From Chromatiales bacterium (GTDB lineage Bacteria; Pseudomonadota; Gammaproteobacteria; SpSt-1174), in contig JABURS010000030.1 in the NCBI GenBank assembly GCA_014762505.1, positions 1 to 64,000 on the forward strand: a DNA stretch of 64,000 nucleotides, read 5' to 3'. Position 1 is the stretch's first letter, and the number at the start of each line of letters is the position of its first letter. This document shows, piece by piece, positions 16,674 to 24,858 of this stretch. Under the pieces are notes generated by a model. The model was not told the DNA's origin, ran no database searches, and saw only the letters and a program-made list of their open reading frames with translations. Both the position numbers and the translations under genes were made by a program.

Positions 16674-17645
16674 ATGAGCGAGCTGGCGAGCTTCGCGGAC
16701 CTGCACCCCACCGCCGACGATCTCGCGGCGGACGTGCTGGCCGGGTTCTGCCGGCCGCAGAAATCGGTCCCGCCCAAGTACTTCTACGACGCCGAGGGCT
16801 CGCGGCTGTTCGACGCGATCACCGGGCTACCGGAGTACTACCCCACGCGTACCGAGACGGCCCTGCTGCGCCGCTATGCGGACGAGATCGCGCAGAAGGC
16901 CGGCACCGGGCAGCTGCTGGTCGAGCCCGGCAGCGGCAGCTGCACCAAGGCGCGCCTGCTGTTCGCGGGCCTGAGGCCCTGCGCCTACGTGCCCATGGAC
17001 ATCTCGCGCGACCACCTGCGCATGGCCGCGGAGCAGGTCGCCGTCGAGTTCCCCTGGCTGGAGGTGCACGCGGCCTGCACCGATTTCACCCGGCTGATGG
17101 CGCTGCCGCCGGACAGCCCGGAGGGCCGGCGCCTGGCCTTCTTCCCGGGATCGAGCATCGGCAACTTCGACCCGCAGGCGGCGGTCGGCTTCCTGCGCAT
17201 GATCGCGGACCTGGTCGGGCCGGGCGGGCAGCTGCTCATCGGCGTGGACCTGAAGAAGGACCGGGCGATACTCGAGGCCGCCTACGATGACGCCCAGGGC
17301 GTGACCGCGGCCTTCAACCTCAACCTGCTCGCGCGCATCAACCGCGAGCTCGGCGCCGACTTCGATCTCGCGAAGTGGGGCCACCGGGCCGTGTACAACG
17401 AGGCCGAGGGTCGCATCGAGATGCACCTGGTCTCGCTGGCGGCGCAGCAGGTGAGGCTGCAGGGCCGCAGCTTCCACTTTGCCGAGGGCGAGACCATTCA
17501 CACCGAGAATTCCTACAAGTACACCGTGGCGGAGTTCCGCGAGCTGGCGGCACGGGCCGGCTTCACCGCGGACAGCGTATGGGTGGACGACGAGCGCCTG
17601 TTCAGCCTGCACCTGCTGACGACGGAGGCGGCGGATGAAGTCTGA
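16674..17645 (+). CDS. egtD: L-histidine N-alpha-methyltransferase EgtD
   Basis: The 323-residue protein has EgtD hallmarks: PPKYFYDAEGSRLFDAITG and LPEYYPTRTE near the N-terminus, the SAM-binding VEPGSGSCTKARLL, and PGSSIGNFDPQAA in the middle. EgtD trimethylates histidine to hercynine, the acceptor for SenA. GGGAGGGGCGGGC precedes the ATG at 16674. It follows senA by 72 bases, and its 3' end overlaps the selD start by 11 bases, so the three genes form an operon. Having the hercynine enzyme inside the cluster makes the locus self-sufficient for the organic part of selenoneine. Confidence 0.92.
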   Translation: MSELASFADLHPTADDLAADVLAGFCRPQKSVPPKYFYDAEGSRLFDAITGLPEYYPTRTETALLRRYADEIAQKAGTGQLLVEPGSGSCTKARLLFAGLRPCAYVPMDISRDHLRMAAEQVAVEFPWLEVHAACTDFTRLMALPPDSPEGRRLAFFPGSSIGNFDPQAAVGFLRMIADLVGPGGQLLIGVDLKKDRAILEAAYDDAQGVTAAFNLNLLARINRELGADFDLAKWGHRAVYNEAEGRIEMHLVSLAAQQVRLQGRSFHFAEGETIHTENSYKYTVAEFRELAARAGFTADSVWVDDERLFSLHLLTTEAADEV

Positions 17646-19893
17646 CATCCCGGTCGTCAAGGACATCGTCCTGGTCGGCGGCGGGCACGCGCACGTCTCC
17701 GTGCTGCGCCGCTTCGGCATGAAGCCCATGCCGGGCGTGCGCCTGACCGTGATCACCCGCGACATCCACACGCCGTACTCGGGCATGCTGCCCGGCCTGG
17801 TGGCCGGGCACTACGGCTGGGACGACGTGCACATCGACCTGGGGCCGCTGGCCCGCTTCGCCGGGGCGCGCCTCTACCACGGCGAGGTCGCGGGCCTGGA
17901 CCTCGCGCAGCGCGTTGTGCAGGTGCCCGGCCGCCCGCCGGTGCACTACGACCTCCTGTCCATCAACACGGGTTCGCGCCCGCGCACCATCGACGTGCCC
18001 GGTGCGCTGGAACATGCCCTGCCGGTGAAGCCCATCGACCAGTGGCTCGACAACTGGCAGGCCTTGCAGGAACGGGTGCGGGCGAGCCGTGGCGCGTTCC
18101 GCGTGGTCGTCGTGGGCGGCGGTGCCGGCGGCGTGGAGCTGGCGCTTGCCACCCGGCATCGCCTGCGAGGCCTGTTGCGCGAGCAGGGCGAGGATGCCTC
18201 GCGCCTGCACTACACATTGCTCACCGACGGGCCGGAGATCCTGCCCACCCACAACCCCGGGGTGCGCCGCCGCTTCAACCGGGTGCTGGGCGAGCGCGAC
18301 ATCGCGGTGCATGCGCACAGCAGGGTGGTGGCCGTCGAGCCCGACGGGGTGCAGGTCGAGGGCGGCGGGTTCCATCCGGCCGACGCCGTGCTCTGGGTCA
18401 CCTCGGCCGCCGCGCCGCAGTGGCCGGGGCAGTCGGGGCTCGCGGTGGACGAGCAGGGCTTCATCCGTGTGGACGCGTCGCTGCGCTCGACCTCCCATCC
18501 CGAGGTCTTCGCCGCCGGCGACGTGGCCGCGCTGCCGGACCCCCGGCCCAAGTCCGGCGTGTTCGCCGTGCGCCAGGGGCCGGTGCTCACCGAGAACCTG
18601 CGCCGCGCGGTGGCCGGCCGTCCGCTCAAGCGCTACCGCCCGCAGAAGCATTTCCTCGGCCTGATCAGCACCGGGGATCAGTACGCCGTGGCCTCGCGCG
18701 GCAACTGGTCCTGGGAGGGCCGGCTGCTGTGGACCTGGAAGGACTGGATCGACCGGCGTTTCATGCAGCGCTTCAACGAGCTGCCGGAGATGCCCCAGGA
18801 GACGGGGCCCGACGTGGGCGGCATCGCCGACGCCGAGGCCATTCGCGAGCTCTCCACCCTGGCCATGCGCTGTGGCGGCTGCGGCGCGAAGGTGGGCAGC
18901 ACCGTGCTCAGCCGGGTCATCAACCGCCTGCCGGCGCAGCGCCGCCCCGACGTGCTGATCGGTCTGGATTCGCCGGACGATGCGGCGGTGTTCGAGGTGC
19001 CGCCCGGCAAGGTGATGGTGCAGAGCGTGGACTACTTCCGCGCCTTCATCGACGACCCCTACACCTTCGGTCGCATCGCCGCCAACCATGCGCTGGGCGA
19101 CATCTTCGCCATGGGTGCCGAGGCCCAGTCCGCGCTGGCCATCGCCACGGTGCCCTACGGCCGCGAGCACATCGTCGAGCAGACCCTCGCCGAGGTGATG
19201 AGCGGCGCCCTGGACACCCTGGCGCCCACCGGCGCGGTGCTGGCCGGCGGGCATTCCAGCGAGGGCGCCGAGCTCGCCTTCGGCCTCACGGTGAACGGCC
19301 TGATCGCGAAGGACGCCCTGCTGCGCAAGGGTGGCATGCACCCGGGTGATGCACTGATCCTGACCAAACCCATCGGCACCGGCACGCTGTTCGCGGCCGA
19401 GATGCGCGGCAAGGCGAAGGGGCGCTGGGTGGACGGGGCCATCCAGTCCATGCTGGTCTCCAGTCAGGCCGCCGCGGCCTGCCTGTACCGGCGCGGTGCG
19501 ACTGCCTGCACCGACGTCACCGGCTTCGGCCTGCTGGGGCACCTGGTGGAGATGACGCGCGCCTCGGACGTCGACGTGCGGCTGGAACTGGAAACGGTGC
19601 CGGTGCTCGACGGGGCGGAGCAGACGGTGGCCGCGGGCATCCTCTCCTCGCTGCAGCCGCAGAACGTGCGCCTGCGCCGCGCCGTGCGCGACCCCGATGC
19701 CCTGAGCGCCCACCCGCGCTACCCGCTGCTGTTCGATCCCCAGACCGCCGGCGGCCTGCTGGCCGCGGTGCCGTCGGCGCAGGCGGCCGACTGCCTGGCC
19801 GAGCTGCACGACCTCGGTTACCCGCATGCCGTGATCATCGGCCGGGTCGAGCCGCGCAGCGCCGAAGAGGCGCCGGTTCAGGTCGTCCCCTGA
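17635..19893 (+). CDS. selD: Selenide, water dikinase SelD fused to an N-terminal FAD oxidoreductase domain
   Basis: This 752-residue fusion has two parts. Residues about 1-385 are an NDH-2-like FAD/NAD(P) domain (DIVLVGGGHAHVSVL, then VVVVGGGAGGVELAL, then HPEVFAAGDVAAL). Residues about 405-752 are selenophosphate synthetase, with MRCGGCGAKVG (Cys413 at the catalytic Cys/Sec position), SPDDAAVF, NHALGDIFAMGA and CTDVTGFGLLGH. It makes selenophosphate from selenide and ATP; the flavin domain may deliver or reduce selenium. This fusion is a known family type. Here it overlaps egtD and supplies SenB, so it plays the SenC role. No selA, selB or tRNA-Sec is in the window. Confidence 0.9.
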   Translation: MKSDIPVVKDIVLVGGGHAHVSVLRRFGMKPMPGVRLTVITRDIHTPYSGMLPGLVAGHYGWDDVHIDLGPLARFAGARLYHGEVAGLDLAQRVVQVPGRPPVHYDLLSINTGSRPRTIDVPGALEHALPVKPIDQWLDNWQALQERVRASRGAFRVVVVGGGAGGVELALATRHRLRGLLREQGEDASRLHYTLLTDGPEILPTHNPGVRRRFNRVLGERDIAVHAHSRVVAVEPDGVQVEGGGFHPADAVLWVTSAAAPQWPGQSGLAVDEQGFIRVDASLRSTSHPEVFAAGDVAALPDPRPKSGVFAVRQGPVLTENLRRAVAGRPLKRYRPQKHFLGLISTGDQYAVASRGNWSWEGRLLWTWKDWIDRRFMQRFNELPEMPQETGPDVGGIADAEAIRELSTLAMRCGGCGAKVGSTVLSRVINRLPAQRRPDVLIGLDSPDDAAVFEVPPGKVMVQSVDYFRAFIDDPYTFGRIAANHALGDIFAMGAEAQSALAIATVPYGREHIVEQTLAEVMSGALDTLAPTGAVLAGGHSSEGAELAFGLTVNGLIAKDALLRKGGMHPGDALILTKPIGTGTLFAAEMRGKAKGRWVDGAIQSMLVSSQAAAACLYRRGATACTDVTGFGLLGHLVEMTRASDVDVRLELETVPVLDGAEQTVAAGILSSLQPQNVRLRRAVRDPDALSAHPRYPLLFDPQTAGGLLAAVPSAQAADCLAELHDLGYPHAVIIGRVEPRSAEEAPVQVVP

Positions 19894-19899
19894 ATCGTC

Positions 19900-19980
19900 G
19901 TAGGAGCGGTGCGAGCCGCGAGCCGCGAGCCGCGATGCCGCGATGCCGCGATGCCGCGATGCCGCGATGCCGCGAGTTGC
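19900..19980. repeat. GTAGGAG repeat half followed by 7-/8-base tandem repeats
   Basis: The element starts with GTAGGAGCGGTGCGAGCCGC (19900-19919), a copy of a dispersed repeat seen again at 20092. Its end has expanded into three GAGCCGC units (19913-19933), five GATGCCGC units (19934-19973) and a degenerate GAGTTGC. Slippage during replication is the simplest explanation. Together with the pair at 20053-20114 it fills the 345-base gap 19894-20238 between selD and cbbR, in which I see no gene. Confidence 0.75.
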
Positions 19981-20052
19981 AAGTCGCGTGGGGCTGCGTT
20001 TATGCCCTCTGGGTGCAAGCTGCGATGCCGTTGCCTGGTCAACGTGCCGCCC

Positions 20053-20114
20053 GATCGCGCCTTGCAGCGCTCCTACCAACCCGGTGCTCCCGTAGGAGCG
20101 GTGCAAGCCGCGAT
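20053..20114. repeat. REP-like inverted pair (GTAGGAG family)
   Basis: GATCGCGCCTTGCAGCGCTC... (20053-20076) and GTAGGAGCGGTGCAAGCCGC... (20092-20114) are inverted copies of one another, ending CTCCTAC and starting GTAGGAG. This resembles the paired REP/BIME elements common in intergenic DNA of gammaproteobacteria. Further partial copies occur at 19900 and about 20144-20178, and a related pair lies at 57807-57882. They may form 3' hairpins or be targets of a REP-associated transposase, but none is encoded here. Confidence 0.7.
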
Positions 20115-20238
20115 TGCCCATGCCCCGGGCAGCGTGCCACCCCTGATCGCGCCTCGCACCCGGAGGACATAAACGGCGCTCCTACTCCTAACGCCTATCC
20201 CCTAACGCCATGCGGGGCAATGTCCCGGCCTGGCATTT

Positions 20239-21141
20239 CTAGCGCATCAGGCGCTCCGCATCCTTCAGCACGATCTCCGTGAAGGCCTGGGCCGCCGGGC
20301 TCGGGCGCCGGCCTTCGCGCTGCACCAGGTACCACTTGCGCTTGAGGGGAAAGCCCTTCACGTCCAGCACGCAGAGCTGGCCGGAGGCGATCTCTGCCTG
20401 GACGGTGTGCAGCGAGACCACGCCGACCCCCAGCCCGGCCTCCACCGCCTGTTTGATGGCCTCGTTCTTGTTCATTTCCATGGCCGTGTTGAACGGCAGG
20501 CCGTGTTCGGCGAGGAAGGCGGCCAGCGCGCCGCGCGTGCCGGAGCCCTGCTCGCGGCCGATCAGCGGTTCCTCGAGAAAGCGCGCCAGGGGGATGCCGC
20601 TCTTCCCCGCCAGCGGGTGGCTGGTGGCGGCGATCACCACCAGGGGGTTGTCCATGAAGGGGCGGGCATGCAGGCCGAGGTCTTCCGGCGGCTTGCCCAT
20701 CAGGGCGAGGTCGATGGTGTTCTCCGTCAGGTGCCTGAGCAGGGTTTCGCGGTTGACGACGTTGAGGCTCAGCTGCACCTCCGGATACAGGGCGCGGAAG
20801 CGGGCCATGAGCCGGGCGGCGAAGACGCTGGCGGTACTGGCGGCGGAGACGGTGAGCGTGCCGCCCTTGAGTCCCTGCAGATCGGCCAGCGCCTGTTCGA
20901 GGTTGGCGAGTTCGCGCGCGATCAGCTGGGCGCTGTTGAGTGTCTCCCGGCCGGCCTCGGTGAGACGGATCTGTTTGCCGATGTGCTCGAACAGGGGCAG
21001 GCCGAGGCCGGCCTCGAGCTGCTTGACCTGCATGGAGACGGCGGGCTGGGTGAGGTGCAGCTCGCCGCTGGCACGCGAAAAGCTGCCGCAGCGGGCGACG
21101 GCCTCGAGGATCTCGAGCTGACGCAGGGTGATTTTTCGCAT
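20239..21141 (-). CDS. cbbR: LysR-type regulator of the CO2-fixation gene (CbbR)
   Basis: The 300-residue protein has a LysR helix-turn-helix (TLRQLEILEAVARCGSFSRA, then LTQPAVSMQVKQLE) and an effector domain starting GGTLTVSAASTASVFAARL. It is divergent from cbbM, with 120 bases between starts, which is the standard CbbR arrangement. CbbR proteins sense metabolites such as RuBP, phosphoenolpyruvate or NADPH and activate cbb genes; the ligand here is not readable. The gap contains AT-rich LysR-like T-N11-A sequences around 21145-21205. It ends in TAG. Confidence 0.88.
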   Translation of the reverse strand: MRKITLRQLEILEAVARCGSFSRASGELHLTQPAVSMQVKQLEAGLGLPLFEHIGKQIRLTEAGRETLNSAQLIARELANLEQALADLQGLKGGTLTVSAASTASVFAARLMARFRALYPEVQLSLNVVNRETLLRHLTENTIDLALMGKPPEDLGLHARPFMDNPLVVIAATSHPLAGKSGIPLARFLEEPLIGREQGSGTRGALAAFLAEHGLPFNTAMEMNKNEAIKQAVEAGLGVGVVSLHTVQAEIASGQLCVLDVKGFPLKRKWYLVQREGRRPSPAAQAFTEIVLKDAERLMR

Positions 21142-21261
21142 AAGAATTACTTTGTAATTATCAAAATAATCCTTAATTTATCTGATAGACCATGTAATTT
21201 ATAGTGCCTTCCGATGCTTGTGCCCCAGGGGCACTCCCACCACGCAAATCGGAGAAGTTAC
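21142..21261. promoter_or_regulatory. cbbR-cbbM divergent control region with a leader palindrome
   Basis: The half next to cbbR (21142-21205) is very AT-rich for this genome, with several TTA/TAA half sites such as GTAATTATCAAAATAATCC and TTAATTTATCTGATA, suited to CbbR binding. Nearer cbbM, GTGCCCC-A-GGGGCAC (21220-21234) is a perfect palindrome, about 28 bases before the start codon. It could be an operator or a leader hairpin. GGAGAAGTTAC is the ribosome binding site. I cannot place the transcription start. Confidence 0.5.
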
Positions 21262-22650
21262 ATGGCTCACGATCAATCCAGTCGTTATGCGAACCTCGAT
21301 CTGACCGAAGAGGAACTGATCGCCGGCGGCCAGCACATCCTGGTTGCCTACACGATGAAGCCCAAGGCGGGCTACGACTACCTCGCCACGGCGGCCCATT
21401 TCGCCGCCGAGTCCTCCACCGGCACCAACGTCGAGGTCTGCACCACCGACGACTTCACCAAGGGTGTGGATGCCCTGGTGTACCACATCGATCCGGCCAG
21501 CGAGGACATGCGCATCGCCTATCCGCTGGACCTGTTCGATCGCAACGTGATCGACGGTCGCATGATGCTGGTGTCCTTCCTCACCCTGACCATCGGCAAC
21601 AACCAGGGCATGGGCGACGTGGAATACGCCAAGATGATCGACTTCTACATGCCCGAGCGCGCCATCCAGCTGTTCGACGGCCCGTCCCGTGACATCTCCG
21701 ATCTGTGGCGCATCCTCGGTCGTCCGGTGAAGGACGGTGGCTACATCTCCGGCACCATCATCAAGCCCAAGCTGGGCCTGCGCCCCGAGCCCTTCGCCCA
21801 GGCGGCCTATGAATTCTGGCTGGGTGGCGACTTCATCAAGAACGACGAGCCCCAGGGCAACCAGGTGTTCGCCCCCATCAAGAAGACCCTGCCGCTGGTG
21901 TACGACGCCATGAAGCGCGCGCAGGACGAGACCGGCGAGGCCAAGCTGTTCTCCATGAACATCACCGCCGACGACCACTACGAGATGTGCGCCCGCGCCG
22001 ACTTCGCACTGGAGACCTTCGGCCCCGACGCCGACAAGCTGGCCTTCCTGGTCGATGGCTATGTCGGCGGCCCGGGCATGGTGACCACGGCGCGTCGCCA
22101 GTACCCGAGCCAGTACCTGCACTACCATCGCGCCGGCCACGGCGCCGTGACCTCGCCGAGCGCCAAGCGCGGCTACAGCGCCTTCGTGCTGGCCAAGATG
22201 TCCCGCCTGCAGGGTGCCTCCGGTATCCACGTCGGCACCATGGGCTACGGCAAGATGGAAGGCGAGGCCGACGACAAGGTGATCGCCTACATGATCGAGC
22301 GCGACGAGTGCCAGGGCCCGGTCTACTACCAGAAGTGGTACGGCATGAAGCCCACCACCCCGATCATCTCCGGCGGCATGAACGCCCTGCGCCTGCCCGG
22401 CTTCTTCGAGAACCTGGGCCATGGCAACGTGATCAACACCGCCGGCGGCGGCTCCTACGGCCACATCGATTCCCCGGCCGACGGCGCCCGTTCGCTGCGC
22501 CAGGCCTACGAGTGCTGGAAGGCCGGCGCCGATCCGGTCGAGTGGGCGAAGGAGCACCGCGAATTCGCGCGCGCCTTCGAATCCTTCCCGCACGATGCCG
22601 ACAAGCTCTACCCGGGCTGGCGTGACCGGCTGGGCGTGAAGGCGGCGTAA
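21262..22650 (+). CDS. cbbM: Ribulose-bisphosphate carboxylase, form II
   Basis: The 462-residue protein is a full-length form II RuBisCO. Active-site parts are intact: Lys168 in [10 protein letters not shown], the carbamylated Lys193 with Asp195 and Glu196 in [14 protein letters not shown], and loop-6 Lys331 in [10 protein letters not shown]. It fixes CO2 onto RuBP in the Calvin cycle and needs no small subunit. The start at 21262 has GGAGAAGTTAC upstream. A Rho-independent terminator follows at once, so cbbM is probably monocistronic. No cbbQ/cbbO activase genes are adjacent. Form II enzymes suit low O2 and high CO2. Confidence 0.97.
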   Translation: MAHDQSSRYANLDLTEEELIAGGQHILVAYTMKPKAGYDYLATAAHFAAESSTGTNVEVCTTDDFTKGVDALVYHIDPASEDMRIAYPLDLFDRNVIDGRMMLVSFLTLTIGNNQGMGDVEYAKMIDFYMPERAIQLFDGPSRDISDLWRILGRPVKDGGYISGTIIKPKLGLRPEPFAQAAYEFWLGGDFIKNDEPQGNQVFAPIKKTLPLVYDAMKRAQDETGEAKLFSMNITADDHYEMCARADFALETFGPDADKLAFLVDGYVGGPGMVTTARRQYPSQYLHYHRAGHGAVTSPSAKRGYSAFVLAKMSRLQGASGIHVGTMGYGKMEGEADDKVIAYMIERDECQGPVYYQKWYGMKPTTPIISGGMNALRLPGFFENLGHGNVINTAGGGSYGHIDSPADGARSLRQAYECWKAGADPVEWAKEHREFARAFESFPHDADKLYPGWRDRLGVKAA

Positions 22651-22674
22651 GCAGCCCGCATCGCCCGTTACAGG

Positions 22675-22711
22675 AGCGGCGTCCATCGTTGGGGTGGGCG
22701 CCGCTTTTTTG
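22675..22711 (+). terminator. Rho-independent terminator of cbbM
   Basis: AGCGGCGTCC (22675-22684) pairs with GGGCGCCGCT (22696-22705), ten pairs with one G-U, followed by a run of six T. It lies 25 bases after the cbbM stop codon. Confidence 0.88.
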
Positions 22712-22874
22712 TGGGTCTTCCTGCCGGGGATCCGTATGGGGTCTTTTGCATGAGCCGAGAAGAATGGATGCGTCCTCATTGTTGCGGTCGCGCTCGACAG
22801 TGCGCTTTGCCGAGGGGTATCGTTCTCGAGCCGTCAGGCGAACAACAACAACCAATTCAGGACAGGGGGATTTT

Positions 22875-23675
22875 ATGGGGAGTAAACGAACAATCGTTTC
22901 CTTGGTGGCCGGGTTTGCCCTGCTGGTGATGGCGGGGATGTTGCAGGCGGCCGAGATCGGGGTGGTCTTCCTGCATGCCAAGGGCGCCTCGCCGGATGCC
23001 GGCACGACCTCCGGGCTGATCGACCGAATGCGCAAGGAGGGCATGGAGGTGGTGACGCCCGAACTGCCCTGGTCCAAGGGTCGTGGCTACGATGCCAGTT
23101 ATGAAGATGCCCTCGGGCAGGTGCACGAGGCGGTGCAGGCATTGCGTGCGAAGGGCGTGAAGACCGTGATCGTCGCGGGCCATAGTCTGGGTGCCAACGG
23201 GGCGATCGGATATGCAGCCAACTATGACGGCGTGAACGGTGTGGTTGCCATCGCGCCGGGGCATTCGCCCGAGCTGAGGGGCTTTCAGAAGAAACTCGGC
23301 GACAGCGTCGAGCGTGCACGAGCCATGGTCGATGAGGGCAAGGGTGATGAGGCCGGCCGCTTCAATGACCTCAACCAGGGCAAGACCTCTGCAGTGAAGA
23401 CCACCCCGCTCATCTACCTGAGCTATTTCGATCCCGAGGGTCCGGCCGTGATGCCGAGCAACGTGATGGGTCTCAAGGAAGGAACTGCGCTGCTGTGGAT
23501 CGTCGGCGAGAAGGACCGGATGGCGAAGCGCGGTGAGGGCTATGCCTATGGCATGGCGCCGGCCAATGAACTGAATGCCTATGTCGTGGTTCCGGGTGGG
23601 CACAAGGCCACGCCGGCCAGGGGCGAGCAAGAGATCATCGCCTGGATCAAGCGGGTTGCCGCAGCGCGGCGATAG
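22875..23675 (+). CDS. Exported alpha/beta-hydrolase
   Basis: The 266-residue protein starts with a signal peptide (about residues 1-25, VSLVAGFALLVMAGMLQAAE). An alpha/beta-hydrolase fold follows. The nucleophile elbow is GHSLGANGAIG (Ser near residue 105), a possible acid lies in GEKDRM, and the His is probably in PGGHKATPA near the C-terminus. The start at 22875 follows AGGGGGATTTT. It would be a periplasmic esterase or related hydrolase; the substrate is unknown. It has its own terminator and stands between cbbM and the BLUF gene without obvious co-transcription. Confidence 0.82.
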   Translation: MGSKRTIVSLVAGFALLVMAGMLQAAEIGVVFLHAKGASPDAGTTSGLIDRMRKEGMEVVTPELPWSKGRGYDASYEDALGQVHEAVQALRAKGVKTVIVAGHSLGANGAIGYAANYDGVNGVVAIAPGHSPELRGFQKKLGDSVERARAMVDEGKGDEAGRFNDLNQGKTSAVKTTPLIYLSYFDPEGPAVMPSNVMGLKEGTALLWIVGEKDRMAKRGEGYAYGMAPANELNAYVVVPGGHKATPARGEQEIIAWIKRVAAARR

Positions 23676-23702
23676 CGTCTGTTCCATCAATGGGCAGTAC
23701 CA

Positions 23703-23730
23703 GAAAGGGGGGAGCAATCCCCCCTTTCGC
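23703..23730 (+). terminator. Terminator after the exported hydrolase
   Basis: GAAAGGGGGG (23703-23712) and CCCCCCTTTC (23719-23728) make a perfect ten-pair stem around AGCAAT. The stem's own A and T runs provide a short U-tract, and either strand could use it. Confidence 0.8.
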
Positions 23731-23841
23731 ATTTCAGCTGCCCCGTTTCTCCATTGTCCCTGAGAAAAACAATGGAACTATTCTTTCTCCACGCGGTATG
23801 AGAGTTTCAGACCCATTCTAAAAACAACCGGGAGTCCCGCA

Positions 23842-24348
23842 ATGAACCTCGTGCGTTTCGTCTACATCAGCTCGGCCACGCCGGAATACAACGAACAGCT
23901 CGATCTCGGCCGCATCCTGCAGGCCTCCCGACGAAACAACCCGCGCGAGGAGATCGGCGGGGTGCTCTATTCGGGGCACGGGTATTTCTTCCAGTGCCTG
24001 GAGGGCGACCGGCACAAGGTGAATGCCCTGTATCGCCGTCTGCTCAACGACCCGCGCCATGCCGACGTGGATGTCATCTCCGTCAAGCCGATCCCCTTTC
24101 GCACCTTCTCCGACTGGTCGATGAAATACGTCCCGGCGGAGGGCGACATCGAGCGCCTGCTCCGCCAGCGCGGTCACAAGCAGTTCAATCCCTACGCGTT
24201 CGACGAGGACATGGTCGATGCCCTGGTGAGCACCTTCGCCGGCGCCATCGACCCCACCGGCGGGCCCGACCTCGAAGGCGGGGCAGACAGTGCGAAGCGC
24301 CAGAGCGCACTGAGTTCGCTGGTGGATTTCTTCCGCGGTCGCGGCTAG
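23842..24348 (+). CDS. BLUF-domain blue-light sensor
   Basis: The 168-residue protein has a BLUF domain in residues 1-97. The flavin-interacting Tyr8 (FVYISSAT), Asn32/Asn33, Gln51 (YFFQCLEG) and the Trp92/Met94 pair (SDWSMKY) are all in place, so photochemistry should be intact. The C-terminal 70 residues are a short helical cap with no catalytic domain, as in PixD-type proteins that act by protein-protein interaction. CAACCGGGAGTCCCGCA precedes the ATG. Its position between cbbM and the BMC/Nudix genes suggests light-dependent control of nearby genes, but this is inferred from location only. It ends in TAG. Confidence 0.92.
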   Translation: MNLVRFVYISSATPEYNEQLDLGRILQASRRNNPREEIGGVLYSGHGYFFQCLEGDRHKVNALYRRLLNDPRHADVDVISVKPIPFRTFSDWSMKYVPAEGDIERLLRQRGHKQFNPYAFDEDMVDALVSTFAGAIDPTGGPDLEGGADSAKRQSALSSLVDFFRGRG

Positions 24349-24432
24349 CGTTCCCGGAGCGCCCACGGCACTGCGGGATGCCGCCCAGGGGCGGCGGGGC
24401 CAGGGTGCCGGCCCGGGCGGGCCGGCCGTCGA

Positions 24433-24639
24433 CTAGCGCTCTTCCGGTGGCAGGGCCATCTTGCCGTAGACGGCGATCGCGGCGCGCCGCTCGCGCGAGA
24501 GCCGGCGCACCACGCCCACCGTGTGCTTGAGCTCGGCAGCCGCGGCATAGGCCTCGTCCACGCTGGCTGCCTTGCGTGCCTGCTGCGGTGCGGAGGCAAA
24601 CTGCGGCTTGTGCGGTTCCAGTGTCTCGTCTTTCATCAT
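24433..24639 (-). CDS. Small hypothetical protein
   Basis: This 68-residue frame starts at an ATG-ATG pair preceded by a weak GAGGATGC. It is charged and helical, with VDEAYAAAAELKHTVGVVRR in the middle, and ends ALPPEER. I know no family. It runs against the BLUF gene and away from the BMC gene. Codon use looks like that of the genome, and a stable helical pattern supports a real small protein, but no homology evidence is available. The 84 bases between it and the BLUF gene are extremely GC-rich. Confidence 0.5.
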   Translation of the reverse strand: MMKDETLEPHKPQFASAPQQARKAASVDEAYAAAAELKHTVGVVRRLSRERRAAIAVYGKMALPPEER

Positions 24640-24754
24640 TGCATCCTCGCGTCCAGATGAAGCTGACAGGGGTATATTCCGGATACATCTTTATGGCTGC
24701 AAGCCCACAAATTGCAGGGACTTGGTGGGCGGCACTTGGGCTGAGGGGTTTCAC

Positions 24755-24805
24755 ATAGACGAATATCTATGTATTGGAAAGTACATATATATTTCCTTTG
24801 TCTAT
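24755..24805. promoter_or_regulatory. AT-rich imperfect inverted repeat upstream of the BMC gene
   Basis: ATATCTATGTA (24763-24773) and TACATATATAT (24782-24792) form a ten-of-eleven inverted repeat around TTGGAAAG, and outer arms ATAGAC (24755-24760) and GTCTAT (24800-24805) extend the symmetry. The stretch is far richer in A+T than the surrounding DNA. It ends about 50 bases before the BMC start, so it is a good candidate for the promoter/operator of the BMC-Nudix operon. Confidence 0.5.
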
Positions 24806-24828
24806 GGATAACAGCTAGGATTCGCTCC

Positions 24829-24858
24829 ATGTTACCGCTATCGCGCCCGGCCGCATGA
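24829..24858 (+). CDS. Possible nine-residue leader peptide overlapping the BMC start
   Basis: ATG at 24829, preceded by AGGA eight bases upstream, opens a nine-codon frame (MLPLSRPAA) whose TGA overlaps the BMC ATG as ATGA. The BMC gene itself has no Shine-Dalgarno sequence, so translation re-initiation from this leader would explain how it is translated. It is too short for a homology test. Confidence 0.35.
   Translation: MLPLSRPAA

Noticed and set aside
19913-19980. CRISPR-like array
   Set aside because: The units are only 7-8 bases long and directly adjacent, without unique spacers. It is a slippage-type tandem repeat.
17602-20121. Long frame opposite selD
   Set aside because: The product is His/Gly/Arg-rich noise that runs through the tandem repeat region; selD on the other strand has all family motifs.
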